In this document: positions 43,731 through 53,537 of the stretch, piece after piece | Layout: every line of letters starts with the position of its first letter | How positions within the stretch are numbered: the first letter of the stretch is position 1 | The notes under the pieces: model-generated | Database searches by the model: none | What the model saw: only the letters and a program-made list of their open reading frames with translations | Told to the model about the DNA's origin: nothing | Source of the DNA: Desulfocapsa sp. | GTDB taxonomy: Bacteria > Desulfobacterota > Desulfobulbia > Desulfobulbales > Desulfocapsaceae | Assembly (NCBI GenBank): GCA_022712895.1 | Contig: JAFLJS010000023.1 | Location: 122,196 to 186,195 of the forward strand | Length of the DNA: 64,000 nt | Reading direction: 5' to 3' | Translations under genes and position numbers: made by a program

Positions 43731-46174
43731 TAGCCAGCCTCCCAAAATGCTCGTATCTGTTCCTGTACCATATTCTCATCCTTAAGACGCATATCCATGA
43801 GCTTCGTCACTCCAAGGAGACGTCCTACAATCTCTAACTTTTGTAAAAGTTCTTCTGCTGCCAGATGTTGCAACCTGGCATCAAGCAGATCTCCTTTGGG
43901 GATGACCTGAAAACCACTCTCTTCAAGAATGGCCTCAACATATTCTATACGCAGACTTCTTCCGGAAAAACCACCACCACCACCAGCGAAACGTAGCTGA
44001 CAATAATTTTTCGCAGCATCATTGTCGCACATGGTATCAACCAGCGTAAAGTGATAGCCAAATCGCATATTGATATTCACGTAATTGCTCCCCAGTACTG
44101 CAAAGCTTGCAAATTCTGCTGAGTCCTTACTGGCAACCCCACCGGCCAATGCAATTTCATCATAACTTTTCCAATCGTAATGAGAACGTTCGTCCCATAC
44201 CACACTGGGATGAGTCAAACCCCGCCAGAGGGCAAGAAAAGGTGGCGAGTAAACCTCCTCCAGGGACACATCTGCTTTCCCTGTATCTTGCACCGACAAT
44301 CCTCCCCCGATATCTAACAGGAACAAATCAAGGGGCAGGTCAGAAAGCAATTTCCGTTTCCCTTTTGACCTGCCGCTGCCCCTATCCCCAAGAGAAAACA
44401 TGGTACGTACTGCCTTTTCATGAGAAAAGCGTATAATATCATGGAGAGAACGGCAGGACTCAGGGACAAAAGTTTCAGACTCCGGGTCAAGTAAATTCAG
44501 AGGGGTTACAAATTCCAACAGGCCATGCAACCTCCTGAAATAGGGTAGTGATGCCTGCCTTTCATGAATTGCTATGGTTTTCCCTTCCGCAAGACAATTG
44601 CCCTGCCACAGCTCCTGCAAATCAGCAAAAAGGCTTAACTCCTCCCCATGAGTAATGTCTTCAATACTGTCCCCCACAGCCAGGAGCAGAGGAACCCCAA
44701 ACTCCCTGCAAACGGTGGAAAAATGCCCCGCCACAGAACCGAGCTCCGCCACCACACCAACAACCTGTCTTAAAACACGAACAGTGGAAGGCAGTGTTTC
44801 CTTAATCACGAGAATTGCTCCCTGCGACACATCCTCCAGCAGATGATCAGAATCAACAACATATGCGTTACCACAGACTTGCCCCATGGCTGCTGTCACA
44901 CCCGTTTTAAACAGTAGTTGGCCTTTATCAATCAGAGGTTTTACTTCCTCAACAACTACACTTGCATCTTGCGTCTCAAGAGGCCTGTTTTGCAGAAAGA
45001 TAAGGCATCCCTCTTTTGTAATTGACCACTCCACATCCCTTGCAGAAGCAAAGTGATCAGCAATAACTTTGCCCTGCTCTAGAAGATGAGTTCGTTCCAG
45101 GTGTGTCAATATTGATTTATCCGAATTGTCAGGATTTTTTCTTTCAGTCATTACATAAGATTCGGGAATAACCCGTCCACTGACTAAAGCGTCCCCCAGA
45201 CCGTAAACCACATGAATGGACAGTTCTTCTTTTTGTTTCCCGGATGGATCAGCCGTATACAAGACCCCACTGGTAACGGCCTCCACCATTTCAACAACCA
45301 AAACAGCCATCCCCGTCTCCTCATCACCAAGTCCTGAATGAATACGATAGGCCAGCGCTTCCGGGGTGTATTTACTGCTGATTACCTGGCGCCAAGACTC
45401 AAGGATATTGTCACCGGAAACATTGAGCAGGGTCAGATATTGCCCGGCAAAGGAACATGCACCATCTTCATTTAAACAGCTACTTCGCACAGCCATAAGA
45501 GGCGTATTGTCAAATGTATCAGCAAACCTGTTCCAGGCAGCTGTCACTTCATCCCTTATTTCGGAAGGAAGATCACCATGCATTATGAGATCGATGAGTT
45601 GAGCAGAGATTTCAATTAAACTATGCGGATTTGCACTTTCGATGGTGCAGAGAAGAGCATCAACAGACCTGCGTAAATCATTATACTCCATGAAATAATG
45701 GAAACTATTTGCGGTAATTACAAAGCCGTCAGGAATGGGAAGCTTGAGTTCCACAGCAAGAGCCGCCAACTGGGAGGCCTTTCCTCCAACAAGAGAGTCT
45801 TTCCCGGCTCCTTCCTGCAAAAGACAAACAAAGGGAGGAGTACAATCAAGCTGTGGAGGAGCCAGCAGAAATTTACTATAAAAATCAAACTTTTTGTAAT
45901 AACTTTTGAGAGTGATATGAGAGCCCGGTGCCATTTTCTCCAGACTTTCCACCATTCCCAACACATTTGCAGAAAAGCTTTCATAACGCTTTCGAATAGC
46001 ACTGAAGTCTTCCTTTATCCCCTGGTAATACAGAGCCTCCAACTCCGCCATTCCTTCATGAGTCTTTCCATCATATTCCAGGAGTTCCTGAAAAGACTCA
46101 TAGGTTGAGCGTAACACTGCACCAGGAGCAAAGACCCTATACGTCCAGTATTTGAATAAGTTATTCACCAGCAT
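43730..46174 (-). CDS. PEP/pyruvate-dikinase-like phosphotransferase
   Basis: About 814 residues. The start is uncertain: TTG at 46213 is the longest frame, but the ATG at 46174 has GAGG 8 bases upstream. The PPDK_N ATP-grasp domain is visible from GGKASQLAALAVELKLPIPDGFVIT to NRPLETQDA. The mobile phospho-His domain follows (LPSTVRVLRQVVGVVAELGSVAGHFSTVCREFGVPLLLAVG), with His in GHFST. The last 270 residues are not the usual PEP-binding TIM barrel and I do not recognise them. This layout resembles the 'PEP/pyruvate-binding domain' proteins rather than a metabolic PEP synthase, so a regulatory phosphotransfer role, with the coupled phosphatase, is plausible. Confidence 0.8.
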   Translation of the reverse strand: MLVNNLFKYWTYRVFAPGAVLRSTYESFQELLEYDGKTHEGMAELEALYYQGIKEDFSAIRKRYESFSANVLGMVESLEKMAPGSHITLKSYYKKFDFYSKFLLAPPQLDCTPPFVCLLQEGAGKDSLVGGKASQLAALAVELKLPIPDGFVITANSFHYFMEYNDLRRSVDALLCTIESANPHSLIEISAQLIDLIMHGDLPSEIRDEVTAAWNRFADTFDNTPLMAVRSSCLNEDGACSFAGQYLTLLNVSGDNILESWRQVISSKYTPEALAYRIHSGLGDEETGMAVLVVEMVEAVTSGVLYTADPSGKQKEELSIHVVYGLGDALVSGRVIPESYVMTERKNPDNSDKSILTHLERTHLLEQGKVIADHFASARDVEWSITKEGCLIFLQNRPLETQDASVVVEEVKPLIDKGQLLFKTGVTAAMGQVCGNAYVVDSDHLLEDVSQGAILVIKETLPSTVRVLRQVVGVVAELGSVAGHFSTVCREFGVPLLLAVGDSIEDITHGEELSLFADLQELWQGNCLAEGKTIAIHERQASLPYFRRLHGLLEFVTPLNLLDPESETFVPESCRSLHDIIRFSHEKAVRTMFSLGDRGSGRSKGKRKLLSDLPLDLFLLDIGGGLSVQDTGKADVSLEEVYSPPFLALWRGLTHPSVVWDERSHYDWKSYDEIALAGGVASKDSAEFASFAVLGSNYVNINMRFGYHFTLVDTMCDNDAAKNYCQLRFAGGGGGFSGRSLRIEYVEAILEESGFQVIPKGDLLDARLQHLAAEELLQKLEIVGRLLGVTKLMDMRLKDENMVQEQIRAFWEAG

Positions 46175-46386
46175 CAGTAAAGCCTCATGTACACGAGCAA
46201 ACCAGAAGAACAAGTAACAAGAAGTAATACCAGGAAAAACTATTTGTGCATATGTTATTTTTCCATCTTACTCGTTTTGGGAAGAACAGAGGGCGTAAAA
46301 GCACTCCTGCCCGCCAGTAAAATAGGTGAACAAGAGTAGGAAAAGAGGCAATGAATAGTTCCAGAAAAAAAGCCGTTAATTCAGAT

Positions 46387-47415
46387 TTACAGAAGACTCC
46401 CGTCTGGCATCAAGTTATCCGGAATGAGGGAGCCTGCTACTTTCTCTTGCATTCTAACATTATAGCGGCTACATGAATCATGTAATCCCCAGCAAAACTG
46501 CTCCTTATAGGCAGTGGAAATCTCATTTTTTTCTATACGACGAAAAATAGTACACTTCGCATGAAATGGACAATCTGTTTCTCCATCCTGTTCCATCATT
46601 GCGGAAAATGCTGAGGCTAAATATGGGTCATACTGACTGTCTGATCCATTTTGTATTTCCCGAAGAGCAACTTTCTTATCCATCCCTTTACGATACGGTC
46701 TGTCAGAAGTCATGGCATCATAGCTATCAGCAACGGCCACGATCCTTGCCAATAAAGGAATATCCTCTCCTTTTAATGCTTCCGGATAGCCCGTTCCATC
46801 ATAGCGTTCGTGATGATATTTCACGATTGAGATAAGTTGCGAATTTTTATGCTCATGTTTCATGGGCCAGAGAATTCGCTCTCCCTGGCCTGGATGTCTT
46901 TTTATGATTTCATATTCTTCACAGCTAAGTTTCCCCGGTTTAAGCAGTATATGATCCGGAACGCCTATTTTACCGATATCATGCAGTATACCGCCAATCC
47001 GAAGGAGCTCTAGGTCAGATTGTTTCAAACCTATGTTCCGCCCCAAAGCTAAGGAAAGATTAGTAACCCTGCGAGAATGCCCATGCGTATACTGATCCCG
47101 TTCATCCAGTGAATTCGCCAGTACTTCGATTATATGGAGAAAAGATTGTTGTTCTTGCTTGTTTTTCCGGTGAATAACTGATTTCAGAAGCCCGATTATT
47201 GTGCCGACAGCGTACCCGAGAAAACTCGGAACCAAATAACTCTCAAGGCTTCTGGGAAGATCCATTCCACCATGGAAAAAAGAAACAACAATATAGAGAA
47301 GAACTCCAGCTACCTGAAAGAATAAAGTATTCTTAATGAAAAGCCATTTCATTTCTGAGTTCATATATGCAATCTCTTCCGTCACTGACTTCTGGCGTAA
47401 CACAACGGCTGTCAC
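46387..47415 (-). CDS. HD-GYP domain protein, probable c-di-GMP phosphodiesterase
   Basis: 342 residues. Two helices near the N-terminus (about 29-48 and 62-80), then an HD-GYP domain (about 90-270) with HSRRV, HDIGKIGVPD, KRHPGQGERI and HHERYDGTGYP, so the catalytic residues are all present. The C-terminal 70 residues have Cys at CPFHAKC, CWGLHDSC, possibly a small metal site. HD-GYP proteins linearise c-di-GMP. A sigma-54 promoter lies about 160 bp upstream. Confidence 0.9.
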   Translation of the reverse strand: MTAVVLRQKSVTEEIAYMNSEMKWLFIKNTLFFQVAGVLLYIVVSFFHGGMDLPRSLESYLVPSFLGYAVGTIIGLLKSVIHRKNKQEQQSFLHIIEVLANSLDERDQYTHGHSRRVTNLSLALGRNIGLKQSDLELLRIGGILHDIGKIGVPDHILLKPGKLSCEEYEIIKRHPGQGERILWPMKHEHKNSQLISIVKYHHERYDGTGYPEALKGEDIPLLARIVAVADSYDAMTSDRPYRKGMDKKVALREIQNGSDSQYDPYLASAFSAMMEQDGETDCPFHAKCTIFRRIEKNEISTAYKEQFCWGLHDSCSRYNVRMQEKVAGSLIPDNLMPDGSLL

Positions 47416-47570
47416 AGGCTGTTTTGCAACCTGTTACGTTTGAATTTTTTCTAATTTCTTTCGTCTAAAAGCTACCGCTGTTTGTTATCAATTCTCATTA
47501 TCTACTGCTTTTCAAGGTTTCCCTGACACATGACTCCCTAAAACCAAATTGATGTGACCAAGCAATTGCC

Positions 47571-47587
47571 AAGCAGGATACATGCCA
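47571..47587 (-). promoter_or_regulatory. sigma-54 promoter upstream of the HD-GYP gene
   Basis: On the minus strand TGGCATGTATCCTGCTT: -24 TGGCAT, exact GG-N10-GC, -12 CTGCT. It lies in the 462-bp gene-free region 47416-47877. That region also holds the palindromic cluster at 47671-47709 and two short hairpins near 47753-47800. Confidence 0.65.
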
Positions 47588-47670
47588 ACCAGGAAAATCC
47601 CACAAGACAGCGCATACTCACTACCTTAAGCGAATCACCCTTGCACCTGCAAACCTTACACCTTCCCGAT

Positions 47671-47709
47671 TTTCGACAATTTTGTCGTCGCAAGACAGAC
47701 TTGTCGAAA
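47671..47709. promoter_or_regulatory. TTGTCGAAA-type palindromes, candidate activator sites
   Basis: TTTCGACAA at 47671-47679 and TTGTCGAAA at 47701-47709 form a perfect 9-bp inverted repeat; inside it CGACAA-TT-TTGTCG (47674-47687) is a second palindrome. The cluster lies 85-120 bp upstream of the sigma-54 promoter. The TTGTCG core also appears in the 4526 palindrome (ATTGTCGC). Role inferred. Confidence 0.45.
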
Positions 47710-47877
47710 CATGATGGGGGGATTTAAACCATAGATACATCATTGCCTACCCCGCTATGTGTGCGGGAGGAGACAACTCTACGTCCTGTCCAAGAGATGG
47801 ACAGCTCAGTTTTTCTGGAACTAATAACTGTATAAAATTTCTTTTTCCTGGGCCTTGCAACCAGGTCTGATCATTTT

Positions 47878-49725
47878 TTACTCTTTATCAAAAACTTTCC
47901 TGATTGCAGAAGCAATTAAATCAGCCGTCAGAGGTTTCATGATAAAGTCCCTGGCACCAAGCTCACTGGCAGTCCGGGCGTCCAGCATTTCCGTAAATCC
48001 GGTACAGATAATAACCGGCATCTCCGGACGGATATCGAGTATAGCCAGAGTGAGCTCTTTTCCTGTCATTTTGGGCATTGTATAATCGGTGATAACCATA
48101 TCAAAACGATCAGGGGCATCCTTAAAAAGTTTAAGGGCCTGTTTGCTGTCTGTCTGCCCTGTCACGGTGTATCCATAATATTCGAGCATTCTAGTCATGG
48201 ATCTGACCAATGAATCTTCATCATCAACGAGGAGAATACGTTCTGTTCCTCTGGGAATAAATGATTCTTCTTTTTCTTCAACAACAGAACTATCGGAACT
48301 GCAGACTGGTAGAAGTATGGTAAACGTTGTCCCGCTGTCAGGTACACTAACAGCAGTTATTGAACCGCCACATTTCGTTACAATACCATGTACTGTGGAA
48401 AGACCCAGTCCGGTACCTTCACCTGTTTCTTTCGTGGTGAAAAAAGGATCAAAAATCTTCTCCAGAGTAACTAGATCCATGCCGCAACCGGTATCACTGA
48501 TAATCAGTTTCTCATACAAACCGGGTTGGAAATCAGATACTGCCTCACATCCCTTGTCGTCCAGTTCAACAGACAACAACTCGACGGTCAACGTACCGCC
48601 ATGCTCTTTCATTGCATGCAGAGCATTGACTCCAAGATTCATCAGTACCTGATGAATCTGAACAGGATCTGCCAGAATGCACCTATGCGTATTCTCAAAT
48701 TTTTGTTGAATTGTTATGGTACTAGGTAGAGATGAACGCAATAGTTTAAGTACTTCTTGTACGATGTTTGTAAGATCAATCTGGATAAAATGCGTATCAT
48801 TACTTCTACTAAAGGTAAGAATCTGGGCAACCAGATCTTTTGCTCGAAGGCCAGCATTTTTGATTTGCTGCAGATTGGCAGCTAATTCAGATTCTTTGTC
48901 GATTTTAAGCAGACTGAGCTCTGTGTAGCCAAGTATAGCACTGAGAATATTATTAAAATCATGTGCGATACCTCCGGCAAGGGTACCGATAGCCTCCATT
49001 TTCTGTACATGATGAAGCTTTTCTCTGATTTGCTTCTTTTCGAGAAAATCCTGTTCAATTTGTTTTTTCTGCTTTCTCTGCTCTGCACTGAACCGATTAT
49101 AAATTCTCATAGTCAGCCACCAAATACAGACGGTAATACAAAATAAAAGTATACTTGAACTCAGAATTACAACATTCAAAGTATGCTTTTTGGACAGTAT
49201 CAAGGTGTGGGCAGCCTGTAACTCCGCCAGATGAATATCTCTATGAAGGTAAAGCAGTTCATTGAGATCTAAAATGGATTTATGAACAACTTCAGAATTA
49301 TATTTCTGTAGCGTTTCAATATCTACTTGCGATTTAAGTTCATGAAACGCATCAACAGAAGAACGTAGGGCTGTTATTCTTTCTATCAATTTTTCTGCAG
49401 CTTTTTGTTCCTCCTGACCGACATGTATCTCATGGGCAAGATGGATTTCTCCCTGCTTGTATAATGCCTCAAGCGCATTTTCCTGTTTTCTGAGAGATTC
49501 ATGATCAACCTCCTTCCCGAGAGCTATATGTGTCGTGTAGAAACCAACGTCTGAGCCAAGCACAGCCATCTCAGACATTGCCATGGCACCGGGCATAATG
49601 TCTGAGACAATTTCAGAAAGCACCTTCCCCCCCCTCTTAGAGTGCATAAAGAGGAACAGATTACTTACAATTATGAGAACACTGATGGTGAGGAACCCAA
49701 AATAGAGATTTTTCTTCATTATCAA
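47878..49725 (-). CDS. membrane hybrid histidine kinase with C-terminal receiver
   Basis: 615 residues. TM1 (about 8-26), a helical periplasmic domain of about 155 residues resembling a four-helix-bundle sensor, TM2 (about 183-203), HisKA with LAGGIAHDFNNILSAILGY, HATPase_c with GEGTGLGLSTVHGI, and a receiver ILLVDDEDS with Asp in MVITDYTMPKMTG. Complete and probably active. Signal unknown. It reads toward the HD-GYP gene 462 bp away, so shared transcription is unlikely given the promoter between them. Confidence 0.92.
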   Translation of the reverse strand: MIMKKNLYFGFLTISVLIIVSNLFLFMHSKRGGKVLSEIVSDIMPGAMAMSEMAVLGSDVGFYTTHIALGKEVDHESLRKQENALEALYKQGEIHLAHEIHVGQEEQKAAEKLIERITALRSSVDAFHELKSQVDIETLQKYNSEVVHKSILDLNELLYLHRDIHLAELQAAHTLILSKKHTLNVVILSSSILLFCITVCIWWLTMRIYNRFSAEQRKQKKQIEQDFLEKKQIREKLHHVQKMEAIGTLAGGIAHDFNNILSAILGYTELSLLKIDKESELAANLQQIKNAGLRAKDLVAQILTFSRSNDTHFIQIDLTNIVQEVLKLLRSSLPSTITIQQKFENTHRCILADPVQIHQVLMNLGVNALHAMKEHGGTLTVELLSVELDDKGCEAVSDFQPGLYEKLIISDTGCGMDLVTLEKIFDPFFTTKETGEGTGLGLSTVHGIVTKCGGSITAVSVPDSGTTFTILLPVCSSDSSVVEEKEESFIPRGTERILLVDDEDSLVRSMTRMLEYYGYTVTGQTDSKQALKLFKDAPDRFDMVITDYTMPKMTGKELTLAILDIRPEMPVIICTGFTEMLDARTASELGARDFIMKPLTADLIASAIRKVFDKE

Positions 49726-49847
49726 CTCCGCTTAATTCGTATCATCCGCCATCAACCATCAGAATCACTTTCCATTTTATCTTCATAATCACCAATTCAA
49801 AAGATTCTACCAAAGTAGCAAAATGCAACAAACATACTCAAGAATGA

Positions 49848-49997
49848 TAAACTCGTAAAAACCCTGAAGTTGGATGGTTAAGTAAAAAGCTTCATATCCG
49901 AGGCGCAAATATTTTCTATCATTTCGGCGTACTAAGGTACGTCGTAATGATAGAAAAAGTGCAACAACGAAGGAGATGGAGAGTTTTTACGACGCCA
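49848..49997 (-). repeat. 150-bp MITE-like repeat, copy B (inverted)
   Basis: Reverse-complement orientation relative to copy A; exactly 150 bp, with the same ends (TAAACTCGTAAAAAC and GTTTTTACGACGCCA) and the same central palindrome with only a few changes. Flanked by a 10-bp direct repeat TCAAGAATGA at 49838-49847 and 49998-50007, a target-site duplication. It fills the 459-bp space between the hybrid kinase and the rhomboid gene; the rest of that space shows nothing notable. Confidence 0.88.
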
Positions 49998-50184
49998 TCA
50001 AGAATGACCATACCATACAATCAATGTGGATTTTATTTTTTTGTCGACACAAACCCCTCATGGTACTTTGCCACGATCATGTACCACAGCAAATCATATG
50101 GTGGCAGCTCTTCCAGTGCCCTCCTTCGAATTATTGGGGCCGCCTTAAGTTGCCAAATAGAAAAACAGTGACTATCTCTTAGAC

Positions 50185-51105
50185 ATGTTCATGCATGATC
50201 AGGAGCCTCAAGAGACAGACGATCCCCCCGTATACAGTGAAACTGTGCTGGCAACACCGAATGAGCAGAATATTATGGCCTGCTCACTGGTACTGTCGGC
50301 AGTAGGTATCAGCCACAAGATTGCCAACTTGCCGCACAATACTACCTTGCAGGTCTCCACAGAGGATCTGCATGCCGCCCGCTTTCAAATTCAAGCCTAT
50401 GAAGACGAAAACAGGAACTGGCCCCCCAAACCTGATACGTCATTCAAAACATTTGAGCCGTTCCTGCAACCTCCAACCTTACTTCTTATTGGCGCACTGG
50501 CTCTTTTTTTTACAGTGACCGGGCCGTGGTCAGCCCATTCTTTCTGGTTTATACAGGGTGCTGGAGATGCGACAAAAATCCTGCGACATCATGAGTATTA
50601 CCGATTAATCACAGCACTCACCTTGCATGCCGACACAGTGCATCTACTCGGCAACTGTTTCTTTGGTGGGTTTTTATTTCATTTTTTCTGTAGACTGACG
50701 GGAAATGGACTGGGATTATTTGCCATGCTGCTCACAGCTGGCCTTGGAAACTATATCAATGTCGCTCTCCACGGAGAGGAACATCTCTTTGTCGGATTTT
50801 CCACGGCTGTTTTTGCTGTTATCGGAATGCTCTCCATGCTGGGGCCGCACAACAGAGTCAGCAAACGCTATGTTCGAATAATCCCTTTTATGGCAGGAGC
50901 AGCACTGCTGGCCATGATCGGCAGCTCAGGAGAGCGTACAGATCTTGGTGCTCATTTGTTTGGACTCTGCTGTGGATTTGCTTCCGGCTGGATCCTTGGA
51001 CGACCACTGTTTTTACGACTACGCAGATCGATGTGGCTGCAAACTTTTCTTTTTCTACTTTCCATAGCAGTTATAGTACTTAGCTGGCGGGCAGCACTTG
51101 CCTAG
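50185..51105 (+). CDS. rhomboid-family intramembrane serine protease
   Basis: 306 residues. A soluble N-terminal domain of about 95 residues (a DUF2007-like signal-transducer fold is possible: ETVLATPNEQNIMACSLVLSAVGI) precedes six membrane helices. The rhomboid features are HLLGNCFFGGFLFHFF (loop Asn), the catalytic Ser in GFSTAVFAVIG and the catalytic His in DLGAHLFGLCCGFASG. These proteases cleave transmembrane proteins within the bilayer. The gene precedes hflK by about 105 bp on the same strand. Confidence 0.87.
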   Translation: MFMHDQEPQETDDPPVYSETVLATPNEQNIMACSLVLSAVGISHKIANLPHNTTLQVSTEDLHAARFQIQAYEDENRNWPPKPDTSFKTFEPFLQPPTLLLIGALALFFTVTGPWSAHSFWFIQGAGDATKILRHHEYYRLITALTLHADTVHLLGNCFFGGFLFHFFCRLTGNGLGLFAMLLTAGLGNYINVALHGEEHLFVGFSTAVFAVIGMLSMLGPHNRVSKRYVRIIPFMAGAALLAMIGSSGERTDLGAHLFGLCCGFASGWILGRPLFLRLRRSMWLQTFLFLLSIAVIVLSWRAALA

Positions 51106-51210
51106 CAATTTTTTTCCGATAAAACTTGCGCTCATCAAAAGAATCATTACTTTACTGAGGATCGACAATTAACTCTTAACGATTCATCCTTTTATACCCG
51201 GAGACATTCT

Positions 51211-52338
51211 ATGCCAGGTCAGGACCAACAACCGCCATGGGGAAAGAAGAAAAAGCCCCAAACACCTGAAGAGATGGTGGCACAAGTCATCAAAAAAATT
51301 CAGGATTACTTCTCAGATTCACCGAAAAAGAAGGGGCCTTCAGGCCAACCCTCACAACAGGGTGAACCACCCAGTCCTTTTGCCGCCATAGGTAAGGTTC
51401 TTGGCATCGTTTTTATTGTTCTTATTTTGCAGGGTGTATATGCTTCTTTCTACAAAATCACACCCGGTGAAGTCGGTGTTGTCCTACGCCTTGGCGAGTA
51501 CAACCGTACCTCCAACCCCGGTCTGCACTTTAAAATTCCCTACTTAGACGCTCTGTATAAAGTTGATGTGGAAGAGATCAGAAAAGAAGAATTTGGTTTC
51601 CGCAGCCGCTACATAAACCAGCGCAGCAACTCGAACAACCGTCAGGTCTATGACATGGAATCACTGATGCTCACAGCTGACAAAAACGTTATTAACGTTG
51701 CCTGGATTGTCCAATATCGTGTTGACGACCCCAGCGCCTATCTTTTCCAGATTAAAGATGTTCGCTCTGCAGTTCGTGATCTCTCTGAAAGCGTGACCAG
51801 ACGAATCGTAGGAAATATGGACTTTGATTACGTTCTCAGCAACCGTGATCTGCTCGCTGCTGAAGTAAAAGCAGAGCTGCAAAAAGAACTTCGCAACCTG
51901 AAGGCAGGGCTTGTGATTGGAACCGTCCAGTTCCAGGATATCAACCCACCAGATAAAGTAAAACCAGCATTCAATGAGGTAAACGAAGCAGATCAGGACA
52001 TGAAACGTCTGGTCAACGAAGCGGAAGAAATCTATAACCGTAAAATTCCTCGTGCACGCGGTAATGCCAAACAGATCATTGAAGAAGCACACGGTTATGC
52101 TGTTGCTCGCGTCAATGATGCCAAGGGCGAATCCCATCGTTTTCTCTCCATCCTCACCGAGTATAAACACGCACCCGTAGTTACCAAAAAACGTATGTAT
52201 TTAGAGGTCATGCAGCAGATTATGCCGACAGTGGAATCGATTTACATAATGGACAAGAATCAACAAACACCACTGCCGCTGTTAAATTTGAGCCGTGGCA
52301 ATACTGCACTCACTGCTCCAGCAAGAGCTACTAACTAG
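51211..52338 (+). CDS. hflK: HflK, SPFH membrane protease regulator
   Basis: 375 residues: a Pro/Gln/Lys-rich cytoplasmic N-terminus with two GGPSGQP-like low-complexity stretches, one membrane helix (about 61-80), then a periplasmic band-7/SPFH domain (KITPGEVGVVLRLGEYNRTSNPGLHFKIPY) and a long helix. HflK pairs with HflC to form a cage around the FtsH protease. The N-terminal DQQPPWG motif is typical of HflK. hflC follows after 12 bases. Confidence 0.95.
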   Translation: MPGQDQQPPWGKKKKPQTPEEMVAQVIKKIQDYFSDSPKKKGPSGQPSQQGEPPSPFAAIGKVLGIVFIVLILQGVYASFYKITPGEVGVVLRLGEYNRTSNPGLHFKIPYLDALYKVDVEEIRKEEFGFRSRYINQRSNSNNRQVYDMESLMLTADKNVINVAWIVQYRVDDPSAYLFQIKDVRSAVRDLSESVTRRIVGNMDFDYVLSNRDLLAAEVKAELQKELRNLKAGLVIGTVQFQDINPPDKVKPAFNEVNEADQDMKRLVNEAEEIYNRKIPRARGNAKQIIEEAHGYAVARVNDAKGESHRFLSILTEYKHAPVVTKKRMYLEVMQQIMPTVESIYIMDKNQQTPLPLLNLSRGNTALTAPARATN

Positions 52339-52350
52339 GAGGAATAAGAC

Positions 52351-53274
52351 ATGAAACAGATAGTTCAATTTTTTCTCGTAGGTTTGGTACTGCTCAGCGT
52401 CACCGTAATCTACGATGGATTTTTTATTATAAAAGAAGGCCAGCAGGCCATGATCACGCAATTTGGTAAACCGATTGGTGAGTCAAAAACAGCTGCAGGT
52501 TTTTACTTCAAAATGCCATTTGTTCAGGATGTGAGCTATTTTGATAAACGGATACAGATCTGGGACGGCGAGCCAAACCAGATCCCAACAAACGACAAGA
52601 CCTACGTCTATCTTGATGTTACTGCCAGATGGCGTATCACCGACGCTCTACAATATATGCAGGCAGTAAAAACTGAGGCCCGTGCCAAGTCACTGCTTGA
52701 TGATATCATTGACGGTACCGTCCGGGACATGGTGAACAAGAACAATCTTATTGAAATCATACGAAGTTCAGACTGGTCAACAGACACTATGACCAATAAG
52801 GACATCGATAACACTCCACCCATGAGAGGCCGGGATGTCATCAGCGATATGGTTCTTGAGGCTGCTGCCAAAGTGACTCCTCAGTATGGAATCGAGCTCC
52901 TCGATGTTATGTTTAAGCGTGTAAACTATATCGAATCGGTGCGTTTGAAAGTGTATGACCGAATGATTTCTGAACGAAAACGTATCGCTGCTGAGAAACG
53001 TTCAACAGGTGAAGGTCAGAAGGCTGAAATCCTAGGTAAGGTTGAACGTGAGCTCAAAGTTGTTCTGTCTGAAGCCAACAGAGAAGCATCTGTAATCAAA
53101 GGTAAAGCGGATGCAGAGGCCACCAAAATTTATGGTGACATTTATGGCCAAGATCCAGAGTTCTTCTCTTTCTACAAAACCCTCGAGAGCTACTCAGAAG
53201 TTATTGGAGATAATACTTCTCTGATTCTCTCTTCTGATTCTGATCTGTATAAATACTTGCAGAAGGTACAGTAA
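52351..53274 (+). CDS. hflC: HflC, SPFH membrane protease regulator
   Basis: 307 residues: one N-terminal helix (about 5-24), the SPFH domain (FFIIKEGQQAMITQFGKPIGE, DKRIQIWDGEPNQIPTNDK) and a C-terminal helix rich in Ala/Glu/Lys (KGKADAEATKIYGDIYGQD). The ribosome binding site AGGAGG is excellent. It is translated with hflK and the pair ends at a strong terminator. Confidence 0.95.
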   Translation: MKQIVQFFLVGLVLLSVTVIYDGFFIIKEGQQAMITQFGKPIGESKTAAGFYFKMPFVQDVSYFDKRIQIWDGEPNQIPTNDKTYVYLDVTARWRITDALQYMQAVKTEARAKSLLDDIIDGTVRDMVNKNNLIEIIRSSDWSTDTMTNKDIDNTPPMRGRDVISDMVLEAAAKVTPQYGIELLDVMFKRVNYIESVRLKVYDRMISERKRIAAEKRSTGEGQKAEILGKVERELKVVLSEANREASVIKGKADAEATKIYGDIYGQDPEFFSFYKTLESYSEVIGDNTSLILSSDSDLYKYLQKVQ

Positions 53275-53316
53275 CACATACCGTAACGCATGTGCCTCTT
53301 CAGCAAGGCACTACAG

Positions 53317-53353
53317 GGCGCTTTTCCTATGCACAGGAGAAGCGCCTTTTTTT
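53317..53353 (+). terminator. intrinsic terminator of hflKC
   Basis: Perfect 12-bp stem GGCGCTTTTCCT / AGGAGAAGCGCC with loop ATGCAC, followed by seven T residues. Confidence 0.93.
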
Positions 53354-53537
53354 GTTTGTAAAAACCACTGATGAATGACTACACAACAAAAATAGTATCC
53401 GATTTCCAGCTGAGTGAGACAGTAATCATTGCACAAGAGTCCCTCCTTCGCAATGGTCACAAGGTAACGCTAATGAAATATCTTCCCAAACTGCACACTG
53501 CATTGTCTCAACCACTTCCCTTACAATTCACAAAACC

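Noticed and set aside
47753..47810. Riboswitch-like pair of hairpins (CCCGC...GCGGG and TGTCC...GGACA)
   Set aside because: No match to c-di-GMP or other riboswitch consensus that I know; probably the end of the upstream kinase transcript.
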